Shown one piece after another: positions 17,726 to 26,782 of a stretch of 64,000 nt of DNA. The notes beneath the pieces were generated by a model. That model made no database searches, was not told where the DNA came from, and was given only the letters and a program-made list of their open reading frames with translations. Source of the DNA: Acinetobacter qingfengensis (lineage in GTDB: Bacteria; Pseudomonadota; Gammaproteobacteria; Pseudomonadales; Moraxellaceae); contig NZ_VXKN01000002.1 of assembly GCF_008693185.1 (NCBI RefSeq), positions 1 through 64,000 of the forward strand, in the 5' to 3' direction. Both the position numbers and the translations under genes were made by a program. Within the stretch, counting starts at the first letter, position 1. Each line of letters opens with the position of its first letter.

Positions 17726-19330
17726 TCAAAATGTCGAGTGAAACCTATCCCAGTTTAAACCAAATTTATTCAGATACTTTTTGACTCGATCACTATCATT
17801 GGTGGTATTACGCTGTTGGCGCGAAGCTGCAAAAAGCTGCCGTCCAGCATCTGCCATCGACTTGGCATTTTCACAGACTTGAAGAACTCCACGCAGTTGA
17901 ATCTGGTCAAATTCATCCATCTCATTAAGCTGCGTTTGATCTAAATACTTGAGTAAAATATCCACTTCCTTAGATTGATTTTGTGTGGTTTGAATTGACC
18001 ACAACTGCTTTAAACGCTGAATTTCTTTTTCCACCGTTTCCGAGCGAATCAGCTCACCACTCGATAAAGTTGCTAACCGTGTCACACTAGCGGTTAAATC
18101 ACGAAAATTCCCTTGCCAAATTGCCTCTTTAGATTTGGCAAATTTCAAATATACATCGAATGCATCACGGTGAAAGCGCAATTGTCGTTGATGATTTGTC
18201 GCAAAGCGTTGTAATTCAAATTCAATATTTGGAGCAATATCTTCGATTCGATCTTTTAGATTGGGTAAAAAGAATGTCCATGTATTCAATCGTGCCCATA
18301 AATCCTCACGAAAATGCCCAGCTTGTACTTCGATTCTTAGATCTTTATTTGTCCCTGCAATCAATTGAAAATCTGCCTGGACTTCCTTATCGCTTCCGAC
18401 TGGGAAAAAAGATTTATCTTCGAGTGCCTTAAGCAACATCGCCTGTTCATCCAGTCCAAGCTCGCCAATTTCATCTAAAAATAAAATACCTTGATCAGCG
18501 CTTTTTAATAATCCTGAACGTGAAGTTGCAGCTCCTGTAAATGCCCCTTTGATATGGCCAAACAAGCTCGACATAGCACTGTCACCACGTAAAGTTGCAC
18601 AGTTCACATCAATAAAGCGTCCACTCAAATGAAATTTATCTTTTTTCAATTGAAAGATTTGTTTGGCTAAATGAGATTTTCCAACACCAGTTTTTCCCAT
18701 AATTAAAATTGGCGCACTTGAGCGTGTTGCAACCAATTCAACTTCGCTAATCAGCTGATTAAAATCCGGATTATGAGTAGAAATATTGGCTTTGAGTTGT
18801 TGCCAATTGTGTTGTTGTTCATCCTCAAAACGTTGCTTTAAAACATCATATCGAGATAAATCCAAATCAATAATGCGATATTCACCTTCTGATGTTTTAT
18901 GCTGATTTGGTGCACTTTGAATTAGTTTGGCAGGTAAATAATTAGCATCGACAAGAAGATACCAACAGATTTGAGCAACGTGTGTACCTGTGGTGATATG
19001 TAACAGATAATTATTTTTTTCAGTATCAAAGACATAGCTTTTTACAAAATCATACAATGCACCATAAACTTCAGCAAAATCCCATGGATCACGGATACTC
19101 ACTCGATGACCCGATACTATAGTTGACGGCGACAAATCTTTGGCGTCTTCCTTAATAAATTTCACTAAATTGTAGTGTTGTCGATCATGTAGTAGAACCA
19201 GTTCATCTACCATAAGATCTTCATGCATTAAAAGGCTCAAGGTTGGGCGCCAACGCTGCCAACGATCAGGACGCTTTCCTTGATCTAGAGTTGAACCGAC
19301 AAAACCAATGATTACATTGCGCTTATTCAT
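17726..19330 (-). CDS. rtcR: RtcR, sigma54-dependent activator of the RNA-repair operon
   Basis: A 534-residue activator with an N-terminal CARF-type Rossmann domain (residues about 1-175; ITTGTHVAQICWYLL) thought to sense RNA-end ligands. The AAA+ domain has Walker A GKTGVGKS, the sigma54-contact loop GAFTGA and Walker B GILFLDEIGELG; a C-terminal HTH follows. It is divergent from rtcB and would act on the -24/-12 promoter at 19487. Length and domains match the RtcR family. Confidence 0.96.
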   Translation of the reverse strand: MNKRNVIIGFVGSTLDQGKRPDRWQRWRPTLSLLMHEDLMVDELVLLHDRQHYNLVKFIKEDAKDLSPSTIVSGHRVSIRDPWDFAEVYGALYDFVKSYVFDTEKNNYLLHITTGTHVAQICWYLLVDANYLPAKLIQSAPNQHKTSEGEYRIIDLDLSRYDVLKQRFEDEQQHNWQQLKANISTHNPDFNQLISEVELVATRSSAPILIMGKTGVGKSHLAKQIFQLKKDKFHLSGRFIDVNCATLRGDSAMSSLFGHIKGAFTGAATSRSGLLKSADQGILFLDEIGELGLDEQAMLLKALEDKSFFPVGSDKEVQADFQLIAGTNKDLRIEVQAGHFREDLWARLNTWTFFLPNLKDRIEDIAPNIEFELQRFATNHQRQLRFHRDAFDVYLKFAKSKEAIWQGNFRDLTASVTRLATLSSGELIRSETVEKEIQRLKQLWSIQTTQNQSKEVDILLKYLDQTQLNEMDEFDQIQLRGVLQVCENAKSMADAGRQLFAASRQQRNTTNDSDRVKKYLNKFGLNWDRFHSTF

Positions 19331-19486
19331 CTAAATAATTTTATATAAAATTAGATAAAAATATATCTTAAATTATATTTAATAACAATCGATATACGTC
19401 ATGGTTATTTTAAAAATCAGAGTAAAAGTAGAATTATTTTTTATTTTTCAATGTATTATAAAATATGGTGCATTGATTTTAAAAGT

Positions 19487-19502
19487 TGGCACATTCACTG
19501 CA
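19487..19502 (+). promoter_or_regulatory. sigma54 (-24/-12) promoter of rtcB
   Basis: TGGCACATTCACTGCA fits TGGCAC-N5-TTGCA apart from C for the first T of the -12 element, with GG and GC correctly spaced. It lies 89 nt upstream of the rtcB ATG and beside the divergent rtcR gene. Confidence 0.85.
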
Positions 19503-19544
19503 ATAGTATAAATGCCCAACATCATTGGGATATTGTGAATATCA

Positions 19545-19571
19545 CCTGCCTGTAACCGCTTGGCAGGCAGG
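19545..19571 (+). promoter_or_regulatory. GC-rich hairpin in the rtcB leader
   Basis: CCTGCCTG pairs with CAGGCAGG around an 11-nt loop, ending 19 nt before the rtcB ATG and close to its GAGAGGA ribosome-binding site. It is conspicuously GC-rich for this DNA and could modulate translation or be a target of the RNA-repair enzymes. Confidence 0.5.
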
Positions 19572-19590
19572 CTTTGAGAGGAAAGTGAAA

Positions 19591-20862
19591 ATGTCTGTCG
19601 TTGAACAAATCAACCAACAAGCTCAATTTGAACAAGAGCAACAACAACGTGCTTATCAGGTTCTACAAAATGAAAAGAGTATGCCTGTAAAAATGTGGAC
19701 CAAAGGCGTAATTGTTGATGACAACTCTAAACAACAATTGCTGCAAACAGCGCAAATGCCTTTTATCTATAAATGGATGGCAGTGATGCCAGATGTGCAC
19801 TTTGGCCTAGGTGCAACCATCGGTAGCGTGATTCCAACCAAAGGGGCGATTATCCCTGCTGCGGTAGGTGTGGATATCGGCTGTGGAATGATGGCGACTC
19901 GTACTAGCTTAACCGCGTCAGATTTACCAGATAATTTACATGGTTTACGTACTGAGCTTGAACGTTTAATTCCACATGGAATGACAAAAGGCCGTGGACG
20001 AGATCGTGGGTCTTGGGAAACCCCAACTGAAATGGTTGATCAAGCTTGGGTGGATTTGGTAGCAGATTTTGAATTGATTTGTACCAAGCACCCTCGCCTA
20101 AAAAATACCAATAACCGTAAACAATTGGGAACTTTAGGAACAGGAAATCACTTTGTAGAAATCTGTTTGGATGAACACGATCACGTTTGGATTATGTTGC
20201 ACTCAGGTTCTCGCGGTGTGGGGAATGCCATTGGTAATCATTTTATCGAACTTGCGCGTAAAGATATGCAAAAGCACTTTATTAACTTACCAAATAAAGA
20301 CTTGGCTTATTTAGTTGAAGGAACTGAGCATTTTGATGATTATTGGTTTGCTGTAGGTTGGGCACAACGTTTCGCGATGAAAAACCGTGAAATCATGATG
20401 CAGTCCGCAATTAAAGCTTTAGCAACGATTATCCCAAAATCATTTAATGCAAAATTAGAAGCCGTGAACTGCCACCATAATTATGTGGAAAAGGAAGAAC
20501 ATTATGGCGAAGAAGTGATGGTTACTCGTAAAGGTGCTGTAAGTGCCAAACTTGGACAATATGGAATTATCCCAGGTTCAATGGGTGCCAAATCCTTTAT
20601 TGTTCGCGGTCTGGGGAATCAGGAGTCATTCTGCTCATGTTCGCATGGCGCAGGTCGCGTGATGAGCCGTGCTGAAGCCAAACGTCGATTCACAGTGGAA
20701 GATCAGATTGCACAGACTGAAGGTGTGGAATGTCGTAAAGATGAAGCGGTGATTGATGAAATTCCATCAGCTTATAAACCGATTGAAGATGTGATGAATG
20801 CACAAAAAGACTTGGTGGAAGTCGTGTACACCTTACGACAAGTAGTGTGTGTGAAAGGGTAA
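19591..20862 (+). CDS. rtcB: RNA-splicing ligase RtcB
   Basis: A GTP/Mn-dependent ligase joining 2',3'-cyclic phosphate (3'-phosphate) ends to 5'-OH RNA ends. Metal and guanylate sites are visible: GVDIGCGM, GTLGTGNHFVE, LHSGSRGVGN, and the guanylylated His in CSCSHGAGR. The ATG at MSVVEQINQ (423 aa) is chosen over an upstream in-frame start because the latter lies inside the leader hairpin. Confidence 0.96.
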   Translation: MSVVEQINQQAQFEQEQQQRAYQVLQNEKSMPVKMWTKGVIVDDNSKQQLLQTAQMPFIYKWMAVMPDVHFGLGATIGSVIPTKGAIIPAAVGVDIGCGMMATRTSLTASDLPDNLHGLRTELERLIPHGMTKGRGRDRGSWETPTEMVDQAWVDLVADFELICTKHPRLKNTNNRKQLGTLGTGNHFVEICLDEHDHVWIMLHSGSRGVGNAIGNHFIELARKDMQKHFINLPNKDLAYLVEGTEHFDDYWFAVGWAQRFAMKNREIMMQSAIKALATIIPKSFNAKLEAVNCHHNYVEKEEHYGEEVMVTRKGAVSAKLGQYGIIPGSMGAKSFIVRGLGNQESFCSCSHGAGRVMSRAEAKRRFTVEDQIAQTEGVECRKDEAVIDEIPSAYKPIEDVMNAQKDLVEVVYTLRQVVCVKG

Positions 20863-20914
20863 TTAATTCCTTTTTTCCTATACACTTGGAAAATTAATCA
20901 TTAAGGGCTGATTT

Positions 20915-21544
20915 ATGAACAACTATTTCCCTGCAAAATTTAAAGAAACACAATTTCATTGCGTATTTTGTAATGTATATACAGAACAAAGGTGGCATCC
21001 AACTAAATTTATGCAATGGAGTCAATATTATGACCTTAAAGATACAGATTGTTGTCAATGCGTTAAATGCCAAAACATTTCGATTTGGAAAAATGAAAAA
21101 ATGATTTTTCCTGAACAGCAACCGATTGTTATTCCTCATTCTGATTTGCCAAATAACATCAAAAGTTATTTTGATGAAGCATTATCAATTTTTTATAAAT
21201 CACCACGTGGTGCAACTGCTTTACTACGTTTAGCAATTCAACAACTTATGTCTGAACTTGGTGAAAAAGGCAATAATATCAATGAAGATATTAAATCTTT
21301 AGTTTCTAAAGGTCTGCCAACAAAAATTCAACAAGCCTTAGACTATTGTCGAGTAATTGGAAACAATGCCGTCCATCCTGGTGAAATAAACATTGATGAC
21401 ACTCCCGAAATTGCAGAAGTACTTTTTAAAATGATTAACTTCATTATTGAAGAAATGATCACGAAACCTAAAGAAGTTGATGAGCTTTATAATTTATTAC
21501 CTGAAAGTGCACGTGTAGCCATCGAAAAGAGAGATAAAAAATGA
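20915..21544 (+). CDS. DUF4145-domain protein with N-terminal zinc ribbon
   Basis: A 209-residue protein with two Cys pairs (CVFC near residue 16 and CVKC near residue 50) likely forming a zinc ribbon, followed by a DUF4145-like helical domain (SPRGATALLRLAIQQL, RVIGNNAVHPGEI). DUF4145 proteins are common in defence and restriction contexts. It sits 52 nt after rtcB and overlaps the next gene (ATGA), so it appears to be a real member of the rtc operon. Function unknown. Confidence 0.75.
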   Translation: MNNYFPAKFKETQFHCVFCNVYTEQRWHPTKFMQWSQYYDLKDTDCCQCVKCQNISIWKNEKMIFPEQQPIVIPHSDLPNNIKSYFDEALSIFYKSPRGATALLRLAIQQLMSELGEKGNNINEDIKSLVSKGLPTKIQQALDYCRVIGNNAVHPGEINIDDTPEIAEVLFKMINFIIEEMITKPKEVDELYNLLPESARVAIEKRDKK

Positions 21545-21999
21545 AACTTGCAGAAGCACTTTTACTGCGAAGCGATCAACAAAAAAAGCTCGCTTCATTA
21601 AAACAACGGATCAACGCCAATGTATTGGTACAAGATGGTGATGAACCGAGTGAAGATCCAAATGAACTGATCAAACAGGTGTTTGCTTTAACCCAAGAAA
21701 GCAATCAACTAATTTGTCGTATCCATTTGACCAATGCACAAGCAAAGTTGGAAGACGGCAAAATTTTGCTATCTCTATTAAGCTTACGTGATAGTTATGC
21801 TGAGCAGCATAAGATTCTCATTGATGCGATTGCCAATACCCATCGTGAACCTGATCGTTATAGCTCGCGTGAGATTAAATGGAAGAAGGTTATCCCTGTT
21901 TCTAATTTGCAAAAACAAGCCGATGATATCAGCGCAAAACTTCGTGACTTAAACATCAAAATTCAGGCTGCAAACTGGCAAATTGATTTGGTTGAATAG
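21541..21999 (+). CDS. DIP1984-family protein
   Basis: A 152-residue, mostly helical soluble protein (MKLAEALLLRSDQQKKLASL, REPDRYSSREIKWKKVI) matching the DIP1984/septicolysin-like family (DUF6847). Function not established. It overlaps the upstream DUF4145 gene by 4 nt and belongs to the rtc operon. Confidence 0.7.
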   Translation: MKLAEALLLRSDQQKKLASLKQRINANVLVQDGDEPSEDPNELIKQVFALTQESNQLICRIHLTNAQAKLEDGKILLSLLSLRDSYAEQHKILIDAIANTHREPDRYSSREIKWKKVIPVSNLQKQADDISAKLRDLNIKIQAANWQIDLVE

Positions 22000-22007
22000 A
22001 CAACAGA

Positions 22008-22255
22008 TTTTGTGAACCTAATTTTATGAATTTGGTTCACAATCACAGTTTGGGCATACTGGGCGAGTACAAGATCCTGCGTTACTCCGATCTGAGGGAT
22101 TAAAAATAATTCAGGCGACTATGAATGCATGTGAGCCGTGCAGCAATCTTCACTGATTAGGCTCAGCACCATGTATCTAGTAAATCTTTGCAAACAGCAA
22201 AGTAACATGTGACTTTGCATGACCATGTACTGACAGTATGTCCATTTAATTAGAA
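22008..22255 (+). ncRNA. candidate structured RNA between the DIP1984 gene and rtcA
   Basis: This 272-bp gap has no long open frame and less AT bias than other gaps here. Several stems can be drawn: TGTGAACC/GGTTCACA (22011-22018 with 22034-22041), TGCATG/CGTGCA around 22127-22143, or alternatively TGAGCC/GGCTCA across about 22132-22163, and CTTTGC/GCAAAG (22186-22202) nested in CATGT/ACATG. rtc operons of other bacteria encode Y-RNA-like (YrlA) or tRNA-like RNAs; no clear T-loop or Rsr gene is seen here, so it is only a candidate. Confidence 0.4.
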
Positions 22256-22271
22256 AATAAGGAAAATAGAT

Positions 22272-23327
22272 TTGAATAAGGCTTTGGCAAAAAATATGCC
22301 AGCAACCATCCAGATTGATGGTTCACAAGGTGAAGGCGGTGGGCAAATTTTAAGAACTGCCCTTGCTCTTTCGATGATTAGAGGTCAAGCATTTGAATTA
22401 ATCAATATTCGTGCTGGTCGTAAAAAACCAGGTTTAATGCGTCAGCACTTAGTCTGTGTACAGGCATCCCAACAGATTAGCCAAGCTTATGTTCAGGGTG
22501 CTGAACTACATAGCCAACGTCTATACTTTGCGCCACAGCATGTACAAAGCGGAAAATACCAATTCCAAATTGGTTCTGCAGGAAGCACAACACTGGTTTT
22601 GCAAACCCTATTGCCTGCTTTGTTATTACAAAATCAAGCCAGTGAACTCACGATCTCTGGTGGCACACATAACCCGCTTGCACCAACAGCGGATTTTATT
22701 GAACAATGTTTTTTGCCTGCTTTAAAAAAACTTGGGATAGACACTGAATTTAAGTTAAACAAAGCAGGTTTCTTTCCTATTGGCGCAGGTGAAATTTACA
22801 TCAAAATTCAGCCATGGCAACATCGAAATAGGCTAAATCTATTAGATTGTGGTGCTTTGCAAAGTATTGGGGCTTTTGCAGCCGTGTTAAATCTTTCAGA
22901 AAAGGCGCAAATCGTACAGCGGGAATTGGCAACTTTAAATAAAAGACTGAAACTGGATACTCAGCATCAATTCCATTTAAATGGCATTAGTCAAGGAAAT
23001 ACCGTTTATGTCAAAGTTGAGTGTGAAAATCACACTCAACTATTTACATCCTTAGGTGAAATACGAAAAAGTGCAGAACAAATTGCCAATCATTTAGCTG
23101 AGCAGGTTAAGCAATATATGGAATCTAGTGCAGCAGTGGATGAGTATTTAGCCGATCAACTGCTATTACCTTTAGCATTGGGCCAAGGTGGTGAGTTTAC
23201 AGCACAATATATTAGTGAACATACTCGTACTCAGGCTAGCATGATTGAAAAGTTTATTGAATGTGATATCGAATTTATCGAGCTGAATAAAAATCTTTTT
23301 CAAATCAAAGTAAATGTAGAATCGTAA
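22272..23327 (+). CDS. rtcA: RNA 3'-terminal phosphate cyclase
   Basis: An ATP-dependent cyclase making 2',3'-cyclic phosphate at RNA 3' ends. Visible features are the nucleotide-binding GSQGEGGGQILRT, GSAGSTTLVLQ, SGGTHNP and the C-terminal catalytic His in YISEHTRTQASM. A TTG start with AAGG upstream gives 351 residues; ATG eight codons later is the alternative. It is the last intact gene of the rtc operon. Confidence 0.94.
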   Translation: MNKALAKNMPATIQIDGSQGEGGGQILRTALALSMIRGQAFELINIRAGRKKPGLMRQHLVCVQASQQISQAYVQGAELHSQRLYFAPQHVQSGKYQFQIGSAGSTTLVLQTLLPALLLQNQASELTISGGTHNPLAPTADFIEQCFLPALKKLGIDTEFKLNKAGFFPIGAGEIYIKIQPWQHRNRLNLLDCGALQSIGAFAAVLNLSEKAQIVQRELATLNKRLKLDTQHQFHLNGISQGNTVYVKVECENHTQLFTSLGEIRKSAEQIANHLAEQVKQYMESSAAVDEYLADQLLLPLALGQGGEFTAQYISEHTRTQASMIEKFIECDIEFIELNKNLFQIKVNVES

Positions 23328-23337
23328 ATATTCGAAG

Positions 23338-23457
23338 ATGAAAGAACATACTCAAATCAGTAAATTTGTAAACCTAATCTTAAGACATAGATCTAAACAA
23401 ATTAGGCTTCAACTTGATCAAGATGGTTGGGCAAAAATTGCTAAATTAGCACAATAA
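23338..23457 (+). pseudogene. 5' fragment of a KptA/Tpt1-like RNA 2'-phosphotransferase
   Basis: The 39 codons read ISKFVNLILRHRSKQIRL and QDGWAKI, the hallmark N-terminus of KptA/Tpt1 (SKFLS..LRH, L..DGW). A stop follows where about 140 residues should remain. Its place 10 nt after rtcA suggests it was once a fourth RNA-repair gene of this operon. Confidence 0.7.
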
Positions 23458-23462
23458 CATAG

Positions 23463-23761
23463 TGTGTTAAAGATGGAAGTTGGAAATTAGCTCCAGCTTA
23501 TGATGTCACTTTCTGTGAAGGTCCAGGTGGGTATCATCAGATGGATGTTATGGGACAAGCCTTAGTATCAGATCCCAAGATATTATGCTATTGGGTAAGA
23601 ATGAAACTGAACTCAATATTCAAGAAATAAAAATGATTATTGAAAAAGTATGTGAAGTGGAAAGCAATTTTTCAGCAATAGCAAAAGATAATTATGCTGG
23701 TCAAATCACCAGTGATACGCTCAATTATATCCAATCCAGAATTAATCAAAATATAGCTTAA
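23463..23761 (+). pseudogene. 3' fragment of a HipA-family kinase gene
   Basis: The sequence encodes KDGSWKLAPAYDVTFCEGPG and HQMDVMGQA, then after a frameshift LLGKNETELNIQEIKMIIEK to a TAA. This matches the C-terminal kinase region of HipA-like toxins (LAPAYDLTF..GPGG.H.M...G). It is directly fused behind the kptA relic, so a deletion joined the two. Confidence 0.65.
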
Positions 23762-24031
23762 AATAATTAAAATGGGCAGTAAGTAAATTTTCAAGCATAA
23801 AGCAACGGGTTAATTTTTATTACTGTAGTGAATGAGCAGAAATTTTTTACATCCAAAATTATAAAATGTAGGTGACTTTTGTTGAATTTTAAAAGAGTAA
23901 AAGTGACCAAAATTTATATTATGTATTAACTTTAAATTTCAAAAAAACATAATTAAAATTTTAAGTTATTGAAATAAAATAATTTATTTTAATGTAATCT
24001 AATGGTTTTTAATGTAAAAATGTGGGTGGCT

Positions 24032-24078
<47 letters not shown>

Positions 24079-24474
24079 ATTCTTAAAAGACCACAAGTTA
24101 ATAACTTTAAGATAAAGAAAGTTTTTTTCAATAAAAATATTATTTTATACACTATTTCATCAAGAAAAATCTGATCTACTCTAAAATTCTTTACAGCTTA
24201 GACATCTTTGATCTCAAATCTTTTCAAAGTATAATAACAGCATCCTAAATTACATGACAGAACAAGTAAAATAACGTTATAATCTATAGTGTTTATTCAC
24301 AATGAGATACGAAGTAAGCACTCAAAATCAAATTAAAAAATTGATTATTGAGAATATTTGCAGAGCCATAACAGATCTATATGTGCTTGGAGCTGTGTAT
24401 CAATGCACACACTATAGAAATACATCTCAAAGAAAGTAATCACAAATATTGCCATTTATCATTTGCTCATTAAT
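24079..24474. other. AT-rich gap before the GntR-type gene
   Basis: No convincing gene. A 45-codon frame (24302-24439, MRYEVSTQNQIKKLI...) has no ribosome-binding site and is not called. The region probably holds the promoter of the regulator gene. Confidence 0.4.
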
Positions 24475-25473
24475 ATGCTGAACTCAACGAATTTCTCTCA
24501 ACAAACCAATGCCAGATATCAGATCATTTTTGAAACTATTGCGAATGCCATTAGAGAACAAACCATACCCACCGGAACAGTGTTATTAGAAGCTCCATTA
24601 TCAAAAATATTTAATACAAGTCGAGTGCCAGTTCGGCATGCATTACAACTTTTATCAGATCAACAGCTTATTTCACGTTTTGATGGGCGGGGTTATCTTG
24701 TTAATCCTAAGCAAGAACACATTAAACCGATTAGATTAAATATAACTAAAGAATTATTAGGCATTCCAGATCATGAAGAAATTATTGATACACGCTTATT
24801 AAGTGAAAAAATATATGAAGAACTCTATCAATACATTTCACAGATTATCCTGCATGGCCATTACCGACTTGATGAGCAACGTGCGGCTGAGCACTTTAAT
24901 ATTAGCCGAAGTGTTGTTCGAGAAGCGCTAAAAAATCTTCATTTACAGGGGCTCGTTGAAAAAGAGCCCTATGGAGATTGGCTAGCAGGGCCATTATCAG
25001 CACAAAGTGTTAGCGAAAACTATGAACTTCGATTAATTTTAGAACCCATTGCATTACGCAATAACATTCACAATGTATCCAGTAATGACTTAAAAAAAAT
25101 GTCTGAGCGCATTCTTTTTGCCCAGCAAAATATAAATAAACACATTATTAAACAGATTGAACATGATCTACATCATACCTTGTGTAATATAGAATGGCAA
25201 AATCAGAAAATAGCGCATATTATGTATAATGCACAAAGTTCAATTCTGATTAGTCAGGTATTACATGAAGCCATTCATGTCAACGATTATCAGTTTATGC
25301 TAGCAGAGCATCAAGCTGTTATTGATGCATTACTTTATGGTTCTTTGGAGTCTGCAATTCAAAATCTCGAAAAACATCTTAGCAATGCAAAAAAACGCTC
25401 TGTGGATTATTTAAAAGTATTTTCAATTATTCCTGAACCACATCTCCCCCCCTATTTGCAACGTGTATCCTAA
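24475..25473 (+). CDS. GntR/FadR-family regulator with two winged-helix domains
   Basis: A 332-residue transcription factor. Residues about 12-75 and 105-175 both look like GntR winged helices (LSKIFNTSRVPVRHALQLL and AAEHFNISRSVVREALKNL), followed by an FCD-type ligand-binding domain (ELRLILEPIALRNN, AEHQAVIDALLYGSLE). FCD regulators usually have one winged helix. It stands next to the catabolic locus at 25484-34804 and is its likely regulator; AAATGTAT palindromes upstream of the amidase gene are candidate operators. The ATG at MLNSTNFS is chosen over an upstream TTG. Confidence 0.85.
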   Translation: MLNSTNFSQQTNARYQIIFETIANAIREQTIPTGTVLLEAPLSKIFNTSRVPVRHALQLLSDQQLISRFDGRGYLVNPKQEHIKPIRLNITKELLGIPDHEEIIDTRLLSEKIYEELYQYISQIILHGHYRLDEQRAAEHFNISRSVVREALKNLHLQGLVEKEPYGDWLAGPLSAQSVSENYELRLILEPIALRNNIHNVSSNDLKKMSERILFAQQNINKHIIKQIEHDLHHTLCNIEWQNQKIAHIMYNAQSSILISQVLHEAIHVNDYQFMLAEHQAVIDALLYGSLESAIQNLEKHLSNAKKRSVDYLKVFSIIPEPHLPPYLQRVS

Positions 25474-25483
25474 GATTAAAAAT

Positions 25484-26662
25484 TTAACTGTCTAATAAGG
25501 TTTTCCATTTTCTTACCAGATAGTTATGTTCATCCATAACAGAATTCCACACACCAATATGCCCCATTCGCTCCATATAAGAACCACCTTCTCTTAACAT
25601 GCCTTTGGATATCAAAGGCTGATCGTTGATACCCTGTAAACTTTCCTTTGCTGGTTTTCCCATATACCAAAAATCCCATTCTGCCTCTGTCATGTATTCT
25701 CTGGCACGCAGAGGATTGGAAATGTATAAGCCTTGCCTTGCCATCATTGCTCCCGCCCACCCGTCCAACCACCAGTTCAAATATCCATAGGCCACATCTT
25801 TCATCTCATCGGATACATCTCGGGACAATGCCAGACCGCCAAACCAGGCACGATAGCCTTCTTTTGGATTAGCAATTTTAAAGTTTTTATGATGTTGTAA
25901 TAATTTAATTAACGTTGGATACCATAAACTTGCGATATGTATGTCTTTACTGGAAATCAATTGATAGGCATGTTCATCATCAGACCAAAAATCCTTAAAA
26001 TGATTAGTCCGTTTTAACTCCCATAATAATGAGGTTAGCCTATCAATTTCCTGTAAACTCAGATTGCCTAAATCAGCAAATTCTAATTGTTTACTAGCCT
26101 GAACTGCCATGGCTAAATCCAGCGCACCAATTGCTGCATCATTTTGTACTGCAACAGAACCATGCCAATCTTTATCCAGTAACCATGCCCAACTCTCGGG
26201 TTGATTTTTCAGGCTATCTGGCAAAGATTTAGGAAAATAAATAAAGCTATCCACATTATGCGTTAATGGTAGCATAGTAATAAAAGGTGTTTCCTTATTT
26301 CCTAAAGTACCATCTTCCTGTACATATAATCTTTGGCTCGGCACCCCACCTTGCGCCAATGGACGATCTGGAAATAAGGTGCCCTTTTTAGCTAAATCAT
26401 TAACTTCATTCCAGCGCTGAATCTTAGCTGTTTCGATGGGCTGAATGGATTTTACTGGCCAAACAAAATCAATATTATGAAACCATTGATCATATAAATC
26501 ATATTGTTCCGGGTGTAATGCTGCAATTCTTTGTACAGTTTGCGGATCGTAGATTTGATACTCGAGATGAATTCCTAAATCCTGCTCTGCTTTAATACGG
26601 ATTTTTTCGATTAGAGTTACAGAAGTGCCTAAAATTCTGAGCGTTGGGACTATTGAATTCAT
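25484..26662 (-). CDS. ABC-type solute-binding-like protein without signal peptide
   Basis: A 392-residue protein of the extracellular solute-binding family 1/PotD type: TLRILGTSVT at the start, a periplasmic-binding pattern in DKDWHGSVAVQNDAAIGAL, and LWYPTLIKLL. No N-terminal signal peptide or lipobox is seen, and no ABC permease or ATPase genes accompany it. It may act in the cytoplasm or be a degenerate system. It is transcribed towards the GntR gene, converging with it. Confidence 0.65.
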   Translation of the reverse strand: MNSIVPTLRILGTSVTLIEKIRIKAEQDLGIHLEYQIYDPQTVQRIAALHPEQYDLYDQWFHNIDFVWPVKSIQPIETAKIQRWNEVNDLAKKGTLFPDRPLAQGGVPSQRLYVQEDGTLGNKETPFITMLPLTHNVDSFIYFPKSLPDSLKNQPESWAWLLDKDWHGSVAVQNDAAIGALDLAMAVQASKQLEFADLGNLSLQEIDRLTSLLWELKRTNHFKDFWSDDEHAYQLISSKDIHIASLWYPTLIKLLQHHKNFKIANPKEGYRAWFGGLALSRDVSDEMKDVAYGYLNWWLDGWAGAMMARQGLYISNPLRAREYMTEAEWDFWYMGKPAKESLQGINDQPLISKGMLREGGSYMERMGHIGVWNSVMDEHNYLVRKWKTLLDS

Positions 26663-26782
26663 GAAAAACCTTGATTAAATTGTATTTTTAAATCGTAAAG
26701 ACAATGTCAGCGAAAAAACTTTAGTCCCAAGAAATTCAATCAAGGCTTAGCTTTAAAGCCTTTCCACTGCTGTCATCAACGC

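Noticed and set aside
17726..19330. CARF domain as a sign of a CRISPR locus
   Set aside because: No repeat-spacer array or cas genes exist in the window; the CARF domain belongs to RtcR with its AAA+ and HTH parts.
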